A stretch of DNA of 48,508 nucleotides from Verrucomicrobia bacterium Tous-C9LFEB (GCA_903970445.1 CAJCIP010000115.1:1-48508), one strand, 5' to 3'. Shown: positions 1-7,772, counted from the first letter of the stretch. The notes: generated by a model from the sequence alone, not told the origin. Numbers and translations: made by a program.

Positions 1-1
1 C

Positions 2-2014
2 ATCACTGCGATCGGTTACGGCAGCGAGCAACCCGCCGGCATCGCTCGATTCGAAAAGTACTGGCCCGCCGATCTGCACCTTGTCGGCAAAGAAATCATT
101 CGCTTCCACTGTGTCTATTGGCCCGCGTTCCTGCTCGCCGCAGACCTGCCGCTGCCAAAAGCCATCACCGCCCACGGCTGGCTCCTTTTCGACAACAGCA
201 AGATGTCGAAATCCAAAGGCAACATCGTCCGCACCGAAACCATCCTCGACGCCTTCGGACAGCTATGCCCAAACCAGAACCCTGTCATCCTGAGCGGAGC
301 GCGGAGCGCGGAGTCGAAGGACCCGGACGGTGCCCACCCAGGCAGTGCCGTCGGAACCTTTCAGTCACCAACACCTCATGGCGATACAGCCGCAGACCCG
401 CATCGGGATGTCCACGACGCTTTGAAGGGGACGGGCTTCAGCCCTTCCATCAACGATCCCAAAAGAGCGGCTTTAGCCGCTGCGACAAGCACCTTCACCG
501 CTCCCTTGTTGTCATCCCGTAGCGCAGCGGAAAGATCTGCTGTCCCTTCCTCCGCCACCAACGCGAGCCATGACGAACACCGCGCTTTGAAGGGGCCGGG
601 CTTCAGCCCGGCCATCAACGATCCCGAGAAAGCGGCTTCAGCCGCTGAGGAAGGCTCCCCCACTCAACACGAGCGCGACCTCTTCGCCTCCGATGTCCTC
701 CGCTATTTCCTGCTCCGTGAAATCCCCTTCGGTCAGGACGGCAGCTTCAGCTTCGACGCCATGATCACGCGCTACAACGCCGACCTGGCGAACGGCTACG
801 GCAATCTGGTCAGCCGTACGCTGTCGATGATTTCGAAATACTTTGGCGGCGTAGTTCCAGAGATTCCAGCGCCCGAATCCTTGGAAAAGATGTTCGAGAA
901 GATTGACGATCTTTTGAGAGAGTTACAGCTAAGATCTGGTTCACCGTCTCCAAGCAATCCATCTGATACTGAATCGTTAGCCATTTCCTTAGGCGAAGTT
1001 GCGAACAACTTCGCGAGCGCTCTCGATTTTGCATCCTCACTGCATTGCGTGCAGATGATTGCGGCAAAATCCGATCAAATGCTTACGGCCTCCGCTCCTT
1101 GGAAGATTGACATGTCCGAGAGCGTCGGAGCAAAACGAGTGGGGGACGTTCTCTACACTGCCGCAGAATCAATCCGCATCATCACGGCCCTCCTCTACCC
1201 CATCCTCCCCTTCGCCACCGCACGCGTCTGGTCCCAGCTCGGCCTCGGCGACATCGAAGAAGCCGCGCGCAGGGGCGACCTGAAAAATCTACAGTGGGGC
1301 GGCCTCAAGCCAGGAACAAAACTCGGCCCTCTTGGGCCCATCTTCCCTCGCGCCGACAAAGGACTCGCACAGATCATGATCGACATGGAAACCGAACGCA
1401 GCAGCTCTCCCGCCAGCAACACATCAAATCCGCGCCCGGATGCCCCGCTGAAGTCCGCGCTGACTCCGGCCACGCCCCCACCGGTGCCGGCCGACCCAAC
1501 AAACCCAGCCGCGCCGCCACGCACAAGCTCTCTCGACGAGCCCTCGGGAACGCTGCCGGTCGCAGGCAGCGACGCGCACACGACCCACAACGGCCCCACG
1601 CCATCCCACGCCGAAGCACAGCCCAGCGGCATCTTCGGCGGCGAAGCCGCGAAGATGCCGATCACCGCAGTTCCAACCGACGCCTCCCCGCAAATCACCA
1701 TCGATGACTTCGCTAAAGTCGAACTGCGCGTGGCACAGATCATCGTCTGCGAGCGCATCCCGAAGGCCGACAAGCTTCTCCGTCTTGAAGTCGACCTGGG
1801 CTACGAAAAGCGCCAGATCCTTTCCGGCATCGCCGAGTGGTACACGCCCGAAGACCTCATCGGCCGCCGCATCGTCGTGATCACCAACCTCGCACCGCGC
1901 AAAATGCGCGGCCTCGAATCGCACGGCATGCTCCTCGCCGCGTCCGAAGAAGGCGGCAAACCTGTCCTTTCCACCTTCGGCGAAGACATCGCCCTGGGCG
2001 CGCGCCTGAAGTAA
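2..2014 (+). CDS. metG: Methionine--tRNA ligase (MetRS), 5'-truncated by the window edge, with a repeat-derived insertion
   Basis: Charges tRNA-Met with methionine in the cytoplasm. The reading frame is open from the first bases, so the start and the HIGH-motif half of the catalytic domain lie outside; about 670 residues are visible. The KMSKS signature is encoded at 200-214 and the text after it (GNIVRTETILDAFG) is typical MetRS. The expected continuation, DVLRYFLLREIPFGQDG, appears only at 692, after about 144 extra codons (260-691) made of dispersed repeats. The anticodon-binding helical domain follows to about 1380. A Pro/Ser/Thr/Ala-rich linker of about 100 residues comes next, then a C-terminal Trbp111-like tRNA-binding domain (about 1700-2014), which family knowledge links to dimerisation and tRNA affinity. 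The frame is uninterrupted, so the insertion appears tolerated. The identification is certain; whether the insertion is translated or spliced out is inference. Confidence 0.97.
   Translation: MTAIGYGSEQPAGIARFEKYWPADLHLVGKEIIRFHCVYWPAFLLAADLPLPKAITAHGWLLFDNSKMSKSKGNIVRTETILDAFGQLCPNQNPVILSGARSAESKDPDGAHPGSAVGTFQSPTPHGDTAADPHRDVHDALKGTGFSPSINDPKRAALAAATSTFTAPLLSSRSAAERSAVPSSATNASHDEHRALKGPGFSPAINDPEKAASAAEEGSPTQHERDLFASDVLRYFLLREIPFGQDGSFSFDAMITRYNADLANGYGNLVSRTLSMISKYFGGVVPEIPAPESLEKMFEKIDDLLRELQLRSGSPSPSNPSDTESLAISLGEVANNFASALDFASSLHCVQMIAAKSDQMLTASAPWKIDMSESVGAKRVGDVLYTAAESIRIITALLYPILPFATARVWSQLGLGDIEEAARRGDLKNLQWGGLKPGTKLGPLGPIFPRADKGLAQIMIDMETERSSSPASNTSNPRPDAPLKSALTPATPPPVPADPTNPAAPPRTSSLDEPSGTLPVAGSDAHTTHNGPTPSHAEAQPSGIFGGEAAKMPITAVPTDASPQITIDDFAKVELRVAQIIVCERIPKADKLLRLEVDLGYEKRQILSGIAEWYTPEDLIGRRIVVITNLAPRKMRGLESHGMLLAASEEGGKPVLSTFGEDIALGARLK
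281..324. repeat. Dispersed repeat unit B1 inside metG
   Basis: The unit begins CCTGTCATCCTGAGCGGAGC and ends GAGTCGAAGGACCC. It resembles the 'gtcatcctgagcg...gaaggac' intergenic repeats I associate with Acidobacteria genomes. Here it lies in frame inside metG and encodes part of the extra segment. A related but shorter unit occurs at 509-544. Confidence 0.6.
419..482. repeat. 64-bp palindromic repeat unit A1 inside metG
   Basis: This 64-bp unit is matched by 584-647 at 57 of 64 positions by my hand alignment. It contains two short inverted repeats: GGGCTTCAGCCC (433-444) and AGCGGCTTTAGCCGCT (466-481). The copies are separated by a B-type unit, so the insertion is a composite of mobile or amplified palindromic units rather than a protein domain. 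Confidence 0.85.
509..544. repeat. Dispersed repeat unit B2 inside metG
   Basis: The unit begins TTGTCATCCCGTAGCGCAGC and runs on to GATCTGCTGTC. It is a second, diverged unit of the 'gtcatcc.gagcg' type between the two 64-bp A units. The assignment rests on the shared GTCATCC core and the general form of this repeat family. Confidence 0.5.
584..647. repeat. 64-bp palindromic repeat unit A2 inside metG
   Basis: Second copy of the A unit. Its two palindromes are perfect here: CCGGGCTTCAGCCCGG (7-bp arms, TC centre) and AGCGGCTTCAGCCGCT (7-bp arms, TC centre). Seven substitutions and no indels separate it from A1, so the reading frame is kept through both copies. Confidence 0.85.
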
Positions 2015-2395
2015 GTAGCTCGCGCCTGGCATTACGGGTGCCCCGTTCATGCGCAGCTTCATCGCGCATGAGCGGGATGAAAACTGCCGGAGCTTGGAAA
2101 GATTTGTTCGACAGAGTCACTGAGTCCGGCTCCTGCTGATTCCTTGTCAAGCCCTCGGAGCTCGTATGTGCGGCAAAGGCAAGTACTTATGTGTGGCATT
2201 TAATTACCTTGCCATTGCCTACAATGGATAGAGCGCTTCGTTCATGTTCCTTAGCAAACGGCCCGAAGCGGGCATACCGAATGGAATGAAGACTTTAGAC
2301 CTAAGTGCCTGCGGCTGAATACTTTGCGGGCTACTGCCCAGGTAAGTCTCTTCAATGCAAGACTTTAGGCCAAATAGTCGGGGGAGGGGTAGCTC
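2015..2395. other. Intergenic region between metG and tatD
   Basis: There is no convincing gene in these 381 bases. A long hairpin lies at 2042-2076. Two imperfect copies of an AGACTTTAG-type word lie near 2289 and 2363. A strong ribosome-binding site, GGGGGAGGGG, sits just before the tatD start. ORFs crossing the region lack coding character or a ribosome-binding site. Confidence 0.6.
2042..2076. repeat. Long hairpin downstream of metG
   Basis: Arms CCCGTTCATGCGC (2042-2054) and GCGCATGAGCGGG (2064-2076) pair over 13 positions with one mismatch around a 9-base loop. It starts 28 bases after the metG stop. No T-run follows, so it looks like a dispersed intergenic hairpin repeat or an mRNA 3'-end stabiliser rather than a classical terminator. 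Confidence 0.6.
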
Positions 2396-3235
2396 ATGAA
2401 CACGCTTGTAGACAGCCACTGCCATCTCGACGACTACACCGACCTGCCGGAAGTCCTCGCGAGGGCAAAAGCTGCGAGCGTGGGCCGACTCCTCGCTGTC
2501 GGCATTGGAGACGGACCGGAGACGATGCACCGAGCCCTGGAGTTCGCCCATACTCATCCGCAGGTCTTCGCCACCGCCGGCATCCACCCGCAGGAGGCTC
2601 ACCAGGCCACCCCAGAGCATCTCGCAAAGCTGGAAAAACTGGTCTCAGACCCTCGCTGCATCGCTGTGGGCGAGATCGGCCTCGACTACTACCATCTCGA
2701 CAACCCTGACGTCCCAACGCAGCAGGCCGCCTTCATCGCGCAGCTGAAGATCGCTGCCGCAGCATGCAAACCAATCACCATCCATTGCCGCACGTCAGAA
2801 CTCGCCACACCTGCGGCAAAGCAGAAGTACGAGCAGCACGGCAATCCGAACGCCGCTTGGGACGACCTGCTCGTGCTGCTGGACGAACACTGGGTACCAA
2901 CCGGCCTTCCCGGCATCATGCACTGCTTCTCCGGCAATGAGGAGCAAGCCGCACGATCCCTCGCGATTGGGTTCTATCTCTCGTTCGCTGGAAACCTGAC
3001 CTACCCAAAGTCGACCACCATCCAAGCGGTAGCGAAGTCCGCACCCGCCGACCGCATCCTGGTAGAAACGGACGCACCCTTCCTTACGCCCATCCCGCTG
3101 CGCGGCAAACGCAACGAACCGGCACACGTCGCATTGACCGCCAAGTTTCTCGCCGATCTGCGTGGAACGACACTCGAAAACATCGCGGACCAGACCACGG
3201 CGAACTTTCACGCGTTGTTTCCGACAACAGCATGA
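2396..3235 (+). CDS. tatD: TatD family metal-dependent hydrolase (putative deoxyribonuclease)
   Basis: A 279-residue TIM-barrel metallohydrolase of the TatD/YcfH type, a cytoplasmic enzyme with 3'-5' DNase activity in characterised relatives. Metal-ligand signatures are all present: DSHCHLDD at residues 6-13, VGEIGLDYY with the bridging Glu, TIHCR, MHCFSG, and ETDAPFL near the C-terminus. Length is close to the family's roughly 260 residues; a short extra stretch follows the THCR-type motif. The start is supported by GGGGGAGGGG five bases upstream. In many bacteria tatD follows metG, and that order holds here despite the 381-base gap. Substrate in this organism is not deducible from sequence. 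Confidence 0.95.
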   Translation: MNTLVDSHCHLDDYTDLPEVLARAKAASVGRLLAVGIGDGPETMHRALEFAHTHPQVFATAGIHPQEAHQATPEHLAKLEKLVSDPRCIAVGEIGLDYYHLDNPDVPTQQAAFIAQLKIAAAACKPITIHCRTSELATPAAKQKYEQHGNPNAAWDDLLVLLDEHWVPTGLPGIMHCFSGNEEQAARSLAIGFYLSFAGNLTYPKSTTIQAVAKSAPADRILVETDAPFLTPIPLRGKRNEPAHVALTAKFLADLRGTTLENIADQTTANFHALFPTTA

Positions 3236-3304
3236 CCCAGTGCTTGTTTCGCACTTCGCGCTCGCAGCGCGATAATGGTTGTTGATAGAGGTGATTGAAG
3301 AGCA

Positions 3305-3805
3305 ATGCCAGCAGATCAGAGTTTTGACGTCGTCAGCAAAGTAGAAGTGCAGGAAGTAAAGAACGCAATCGATCAAGCGAGCAAAGAAGTCAACGCGCGC
3401 TTCGATCTGAAAAACTCGAAGTCGACGATCGCGCTTGAGGGCGACGAGACCATCCAGCTTGCCAGCCAGGATGAGTACACGATTAAGGCCGTCATCGACA
3501 TCCTCGCGCAGAAGCTGGTCAAGCGCGGTGTCTCGCTCAAGAACCTCGAATACGAGAAGATCGAACCTGCGTCGAACTCTTCCGTTCGCCAGAAGATCAA
3601 GCTCAAGCAGGGCATCTCATCCGACATCGCGAAGAAGATTGTCGCGCTGATCAAGGACTCGAAGAAGAAGGCACAGGCCAGCATTCAGGGCGACACGGTT
3701 CGCGTGACCAGCAAGGACCGCGACACGTTGCAGGACATCATGGGTATGCTGCGCGGCAAAGATATGGGCGTGGAATTGCAGTTCACTAACTTCCGCTCCA
3801 ACTAG
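3305..3805 (+). CDS. yajQ: YajQ family protein (cyclic-di-GMP/nucleotide-binding)
   Basis: A 166-residue protein with the two-lobed YajQ (DUF520) fold. The N-terminus (QSFDVVSKVEVQEVKNAIDQ) and the core segments FDLKNSKSTI and KKIVALIKDSKKKAQASIQG match the family along its full normal length. Xanthomonas homologues bind c-di-GMP and act with a transcription factor; others bind tRNA or nucleotides, so the exact ligand here is unknown. The protein is cytoplasmic with no signal or membrane segment. The start follows GAGGTGATTGAAGAGCA and the gene stands alone between tatD and the polyprenyl synthase. Confidence 0.94.
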   Translation: MPADQSFDVVSKVEVQEVKNAIDQASKEVNARFDLKNSKSTIALEGDETIQLASQDEYTIKAVIDILAQKLVKRGVSLKNLEYEKIEPASNSSVRQKIKLKQGISSDIAKKIVALIKDSKKKAQASIQGDTVRVTSKDRDTLQDIMGMLRGKDMGVELQFTNFRSN

Positions 3806-3877
3806 CTCTTGCGGACTTTGACGCTATGAACGGTAGGGCGAATAACGTCCTCCGTCCCCTGCTAGAGTTAAGTCAGT

Positions 3878-4882
3878 TTGAATGCTCCTTCCATCGCGAA
3901 CGCTGTCGAGGTCTTCGATTTGCTGCGCGACGATTTGGCCGCAGTGGAACGCGAGTTCGCGCAGCAGGCGGCTTCACCAGTTCGCGTGGTCACCGACATC
4001 GCCTCCTACCTGATCGCGGGTGGAGGCAAACGCATACGCCCGCTGCTGCTGCTACTTGCAGCGAAGGCGCTCGGTTGTCGCTCTGAGTCGCGCATCCGTC
4101 TCGGCGCGGTGGTGGAGATGTTGCATACCGCGACTCTCGTCCACGACGACATCATTGATGAAGCGAACACGCGCCGCGGTCGTCCATCGTCAAACACGAC
4201 CTGGGGAAATGCCAAGTGTGTGCTCGCGGGTGACTGGCTCTACATGCAGGGCTTTCAGACTGCCCTGGCGGAACGCAACTTTCGTATCCTCGATCTGCTC
4301 ATCTCCCTCACGCAGGAGATGGTGCAAGGCGAATTATTGCAGATGGAAAAGCTCGGCCATCTGATCAACGAAGAAGAATACTTCGACCTGATCTACCGCA
4401 AGACCGCGTGCTTGTTCAAAGTCTCCATGCAGCTTGGCGCAGTTCTGGAGGCTCCTGATCCTGACGAACCGGAAGCTCCATTTGAGCAGGTCATGGGCGA
4501 GTATGGACGCAATCTTGGGATCGCATATCAAATCATTGACGACGTACTCGATCTCACAGCGCAACATGAGGTTCTTGGCAAGCCAACCGCGTCCGATTTG
4601 CGTGAAGGCAAAGCGACTTTGGCCGTGATTCACGCGTTGGAGCGCGGAACCGGTGCAGACCGCGAAGCCATCCGCACCGTCCTCGCTGACCGCAGCTTCG
4701 CTCGCGTTCCGCACACGCAGATACTGGAAATTCTGAACCGTCACGGTTCGCTGGCGTACGCAACCGACACCGCCTGTGCGTACGCTGAGGCTGCACGCTT
4801 GTCCATCGCAGAGCTGCCCGATAGTAAATATAAGCGCGCTCTACTCTGGGTTCCCGGCTTTGTTACCACTCGCGATCGGTAA
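3878..4882 (+). CDS. Trans-isoprenyl (polyprenyl) diphosphate synthase
   Basis: A 334-residue all-helical prenyltransferase that elongates allylic diphosphates with isopentenyl diphosphate. Both Asp-rich motifs are seen: VHDDIIDEANTRRG (first, DDxxD-type) and YQIIDDVLDLTA (second), plus GGGKRIRPLL near residue 50. The length and IspB/HepT-like features suggest a long-chain product, plausibly the menaquinone side chain. That would fit the futalosine-pathway gene mqnE elsewhere in the window, but chain length cannot be read from sequence. The start is a TTG at 3878; the nearby ATG at 3882 is out of frame. The 3' end overlaps the convergent kinase gene by 42 bases. Confidence 0.93.
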   Translation: MNAPSIANAVEVFDLLRDDLAAVEREFAQQAASPVRVVTDIASYLIAGGGKRIRPLLLLLAAKALGCRSESRIRLGAVVEMLHTATLVHDDIIDEANTRRGRPSSNTTWGNAKCVLAGDWLYMQGFQTALAERNFRILDLLISLTQEMVQGELLQMEKLGHLINEEEYFDLIYRKTACLFKVSMQLGAVLEAPDPDEPEAPFEQVMGEYGRNLGIAYQIIDDVLDLTAQHEVLGKPTASDLREGKATLAVIHALERGTGADREAIRTVLADRSFARVPHTQILEILNRHGSLAYATDTACAYAEAARLSIAELPDSKYKRALLWVPGFVTTRDR

Positions 4883-5464
4883 GAAGACGCTGGAGCCGCG
4901 AAGGGCTGATGCCCACTCGGGAACAGGCTCAATCCAAGACAAAGCTCCCGGCCGACCAGCAGCCACAAGAACGTATCCCTGCTCCGTCGAATTATCGAGG
5001 ATCACAATCATGTTCGCGAGCGGAAGTAGCCGCTGCATGTTCCTTAAGGTGCGCGGCCATCTGCGACGTTGAACCTCTTCCGGTATATCGTGGCCGCCCT
5101 TCGCGACACGAGCGTGGATTCTCTGGATATTTATTTCGACAGACGTGGTTCCTACGAAGATCACTGCAAGCTTAAAGCCTGCGCGCGTGGCACGTGCCGC
5201 CATGCGTAGATAAGTGGTTCCGGAAAGCGTGGTTTCGACAGTGAAGCTTTGTTTATTCTCGAGGAGTTCCTCGGCTCGGTGAAGAAGCCGCTTGCCCGCC
5301 TCTATGTCATTTTCGATGCCTTGCGACGCGTCTCGGATCGACTTCGCGATTGCGTCGGGATCAAGGACCGGACCTAACTGAAACTCTTCACGGGCTGCTG
5401 AAGTTAGAGTGCTCTTACCGGATCCGTTCGATCCCGCAAGAATGGTAAGCACGGGTGCCGTCAA
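4841..5464 (-). CDS. Zeta toxin-like P-loop kinase
   Basis: A 207-residue protein with a Walker A loop GSNGSGKST at residues 11-19 and LDPDAIAKSIRD, typical of the zeta-toxin/ParE2-like kinase family. It also has the ETTLSG segment that follows the substrate-binding region in these proteins. Characterised zeta toxins phosphorylate UDP-N-acetylglucosamine; many chromosomal relatives are not proven toxins. The start is TTG at 5464-5462, overlapping the TGA stop of a 47-codon upstream gene (TTGA overlap), so translation is probably coupled. The 3' end runs 42 bases into the opposite-strand polyprenyl synthase gene. A toxin role is inference; the kinase fold is well supported. Confidence 0.85.
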   Translation of the reverse strand: MTAPVLTILAGSNGSGKSTLTSAAREEFQLGPVLDPDAIAKSIRDASQGIENDIEAGKRLLHRAEELLENKQSFTVETTLSGTTYLRMAARATRAGFKLAVIFVGTTSVEINIQRIHARVAKGGHDIPEEVQRRRWPRTLRNMQRLLPLANMIVILDNSTEQGYVLVAAGRPGALSWIEPVPEWASALRGSSVFLPIASGNKAGNPE

Positions 5465-5604
5465 TCCTTGTTGCCCGCTTCCGTGGCGGCTTTCTTCTGC
5501 TCAAGAATCCACTGCAGTTTCCTTATTTCCCAAGCCACGCCCTCGCGACCAGCCTTCACGAGCTTCTCCGCGAACTTCTGAATGTCGGTATCCGTACTCA
5601 ACAT
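5461..5604 (-). CDS. Small protein (47 aa) coupled to the zeta-like kinase; candidate antitoxin
   Basis: An ATG at 5604 opens a 47-codon frame ending in TGA at 5463-5461, whose last bases form the TTG start of the kinase gene. GGAG lies 13 bases upstream, inside the end of xseB, and only 4 bases separate it from the xseB stop. The protein is charged and probably helical; it contains the segments FAEKLVKAGREGVAWE and ILEQKKAATEAGNKD. Short partners encoded just before zeta-type kinases are often antitoxins or accessory proteins. That context and the tight coupling are the only functional evidence. Confidence 0.72.
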   Translation of the reverse strand: MLSTDTDIQKFAEKLVKAGREGVAWEIRKLQWILEQKKAATEAGNKD

Positions 5605-5608
5605 AAGC

Positions 5609-5905
5609 TCATGCTACTCCGGCCTTATGCGACTCGGCATCTTTGGATTCATCATCCTCGTCAGCAACTGCCAGAGAAAGCTCTTCCACCTGCACCGTCC
5701 CGCGATCTGACGGATGCAGCAGAACCTGAATGCGACTTTCCGCCGCTGAAAGCTGTGTCTTGCATGCATTTGAAAGCGTGACGCCGCGCTCGAACAGACT
5801 GACGCTATCTTCGAGCGTAAGGTCACCGCGCTCAAGTTGTTCAACGACGCGTTCCAGTTCTTCCAGCTGTTCTTCAAAGCTAGGCAACGGACTCGACCTC
5901 CTCAT
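5609..5905 (-). CDS. xseB: Exodeoxyribonuclease VII small subunit
   Basis: Small subunit of exonuclease VII, which with XseA degrades single-stranded DNA. The family core is clear: FEEQLEELERVVEQLERGDLTLEDSVSLFERGV, with the helical ExLExxVxxLExGxLxLEeSl pattern, followed by a Cys-Gln-Leu-containing helix. The acidic C-terminal tail is longer than usual. Two starts are possible: ATG at 5905, or TTG at 5887, which has GGAGG nine bases upstream and gives 92 residues. Either overlaps the stop of the upstream methyltransferase/MTHFR gene, so the genes form one transcription unit. xseA is not in the window. Confidence 0.9.
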   Translation of the reverse strand: MRRSSPLPSFEEQLEELERVVEQLERGDLTLEDSVSLFERGVTLSNACKTQLSAAESRIQVLLHPSDRGTVQVEELSLAVADEDDESKDAESHKAGVA

Positions 5906-7772
5906 ATAAGCCAAGCACCTCGGCGGCAGCAGCAAACTTCCCGAAGGGCGCGCTTACCTGGACGCCCTGCACCGCACTCCGCACTCCAGCCAGCATTTCC
6001 TGAGCGATTGTCAGTCCTTCCGCAAGAGCCGCGTCTTTATCGGGCGCAGAAGCCATACGCGCGAGGACGTTATCCGGCATCGACACTCGCAAATCGTTCT
6101 TCATGAACTCCGCGTTGCGCAGGCTGGTGAGCGGCCAGATACCTGCGATTACCGGGATACGAAATGCTTCGATGCGGCGCAGGAACTCTTCCAGAAGTTT
6201 TCGATCAAACACCGGCTGCGTGATGCAAAACTCCGCGCCTGCTTCGACTTTTGCAGCAAAACGCCGAATCTCATGATCGATATCCGGAACGCCCGGATTT
6301 GCTGCGACGGAAACCGTGAAGCCGGCCGATCCGCCAATCACATTCCTCGCGAGGTCGAAGCCGTGATTCAAACCTTGCACGATGCGCACCAAGCCGATAG
6401 CGTCAACGTCGAAGACGGCGGTCGCGTCCGGGTAGTTGCCCATCTTCGGCGGGTCGCCCGTAAGGCAAAGAATGTTCTTGAGACCAAGGGAGGACGCACC
6501 AAGAAGATCGCTTTGGATACTAAGAATGTTTCGGTCACGACAGGTGTAATGCAGCACAGTCTCAATGCCAATTTTCTGCTGAATCTGAACGCAAAGGCTT
6601 TGTGCGCTCATGCGTGCGCTGGCACGCGGCGAATCCGGCACGTTGATGGCATCCACACCACGCTTTGCGAGTAGAGCTGCGCCCGCAAGTTCCTTGCCGC
6701 AATCGAATCCCTTCGGAGGGACAATCTCCACCAGCGTGACGAACTCGCCGTCCGCGATCTTCCGCGCTATGCCGGAGCGCTCGCGAAACGGCATCGGTTC
6801 GACAGCCACTGCCTTAGTTTCCGGCGAGATTACGACCGTCTGCGGTTCGACAGACTTTTCGCCCTTGTCCTGCGCCTCCATGGCACGTAGCGAGCTTCGC
6901 ATGGCGCGAATGTGCGCCGGCGTAGTTCCGCAACATCCACCCACCCAGCTGGCTCCGGCCCGGATGAACTTACGAGCGTAACTTCCCATGTATTCCGGAG
7001 AAGTTAAGTAGATGTTGCGCCCTTCGACATCGCGTGGCAGTCCGGCGTTGGGCATAGCGATCAGCGGCAAGGATGTTGCCTGGCGCATACGCTCGATCAC
7101 GCTGAGTACGATGGGTGGTCCGGAGCTGCAGTTGCAACCCACGGCATGTGCGCCCGCAGCTGTGAGCCTACGAGCCACTTCTTCGGGGCTTGTACCATCC
7201 AGGCAGTTTCCTGCTTCATCGACTGTAACCATGACGGCTACTTTGCATAGGGAAGCGACTTCGCGAGCGGCTAGCACTGCTTGTTCGGCTTCAGCGACAG
7301 ACATCATCGTTTCCACGATCAACAAGTCCACGCCGCCTTCGGCGAGCGCAACAATCTGTTCCGCGAAGGCAGCTCGTGCCTGGTCGGCGCTGATCTCGCC
7401 ATATGGTTGCAGCTTGACACCAAGCGAGCCGACCGCACCCGCAACAAAGGCCTGACTTCCCTGCTTATCGCCAAAGGCGCTGACGCACTGCCGTGCGATG
7501 CGTGCTCCTGCGAGATTGATCTCCTGCACCTTATCGGCGAGCCCGAAATGCTCCAGCCGAAATCGATTCGCGCCGAAAGTATTTGTTTCAATGATCTGCG
7601 CGCCAGCCTGGAGATATTGCTCGTGAACGGATCGAATGGTGTCGGGCTGAGACAGGTTGAGCTCGTCGTAACAACGATTGATGAAGACCCCACAGCTATA
7701 GAGCATGGTGCCCATCGCGCCGTCACAGAGGACGGTGCGCCCATCGAACAGCTTGTCGACCTCCACCACCAT
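5880..7772 (-). CDS. Bifunctional homocysteine S-methyltransferase / 5,10-methylenetetrahydrofolate reductase
   Basis: A 630-residue fusion acting in one-carbon and methionine metabolism. The N-terminal half is a Zn-dependent homocysteine S-methyltransferase domain: LCDGAMGTMLY at its start, then the zinc cysteines in VGCNCSSGP and GGCCGTTPAH. The C-terminal half is a MetF-type flavoprotein TIM barrel: EIVPPKG, NILCLTGDPPK, FCITQPVFD and IPVIAGIWPL. There is no cobalamin-binding or activation domain, so it differs from full MetH; YitJ-like fusions share this architecture. ATG at 7772 is preferred because GGAAG lies about eight bases upstream; the longer frame begins with uncharacteristic residues. 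It leads the operon with xseB. The upstream DNA shows no riboswitch I recognise. Confidence 0.93.
   Translation of the reverse strand: MVVEVDKLFDGRTVLCDGAMGTMLYSCGVFINRCYDELNLSQPDTIRSVHEQYLQAGAQIIETNTFGANRFRLEHFGLADKVQEINLAGARIARQCVSAFGDKQGSQAFVAGAVGSLGVKLQPYGEISADQARAAFAEQIVALAEGGVDLLIVETMMSVAEAEQAVLAAREVASLCKVAVMVTVDEAGNCLDGTSPEEVARRLTAAGAHAVGCNCSSGPPIVLSVIERMRQATSLPLIAMPNAGLPRDVEGRNIYLTSPEYMGSYARKFIRAGASWVGGCCGTTPAHIRAMRSSLRAMEAQDKGEKSVEPQTVVISPETKAVAVEPMPFRERSGIARKIADGEFVTLVEIVPPKGFDCGKELAGAALLAKRGVDAINVPDSPRASARMSAQSLCVQIQQKIGIETVLHYTCRDRNILSIQSDLLGASSLGLKNILCLTGDPPKMGNYPDATAVFDVDAIGLVRIVQGLNHGFDLARNVIGGSAGFTVSVAANPGVPDIDHEIRRFAAKVEAGAEFCITQPVFDRKLLEEFLRRIEAFRIPVIAGIWPLTSLRNAEFMKNDLRVSMPDNVLARMASAPDKDAALAEGLTIAQEMLAGVRSAVQGVQVSAPFGKFAAAAEVLGLYEEVESVA

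Noticed and set aside
419..647. CRISPR array
   Set aside because: Only two units, imperfect and internally palindromic, within an open coding frame; no regular short spacers and no cas genes.
1195..2062. Long minus-strand open frames (192 and 212 codons) opposite metG
   Set aside because: They lie antisense to conserved MetRS sequence in GC-rich DNA, where mirror frames stay open by composition; no ribosome-binding site or family match.
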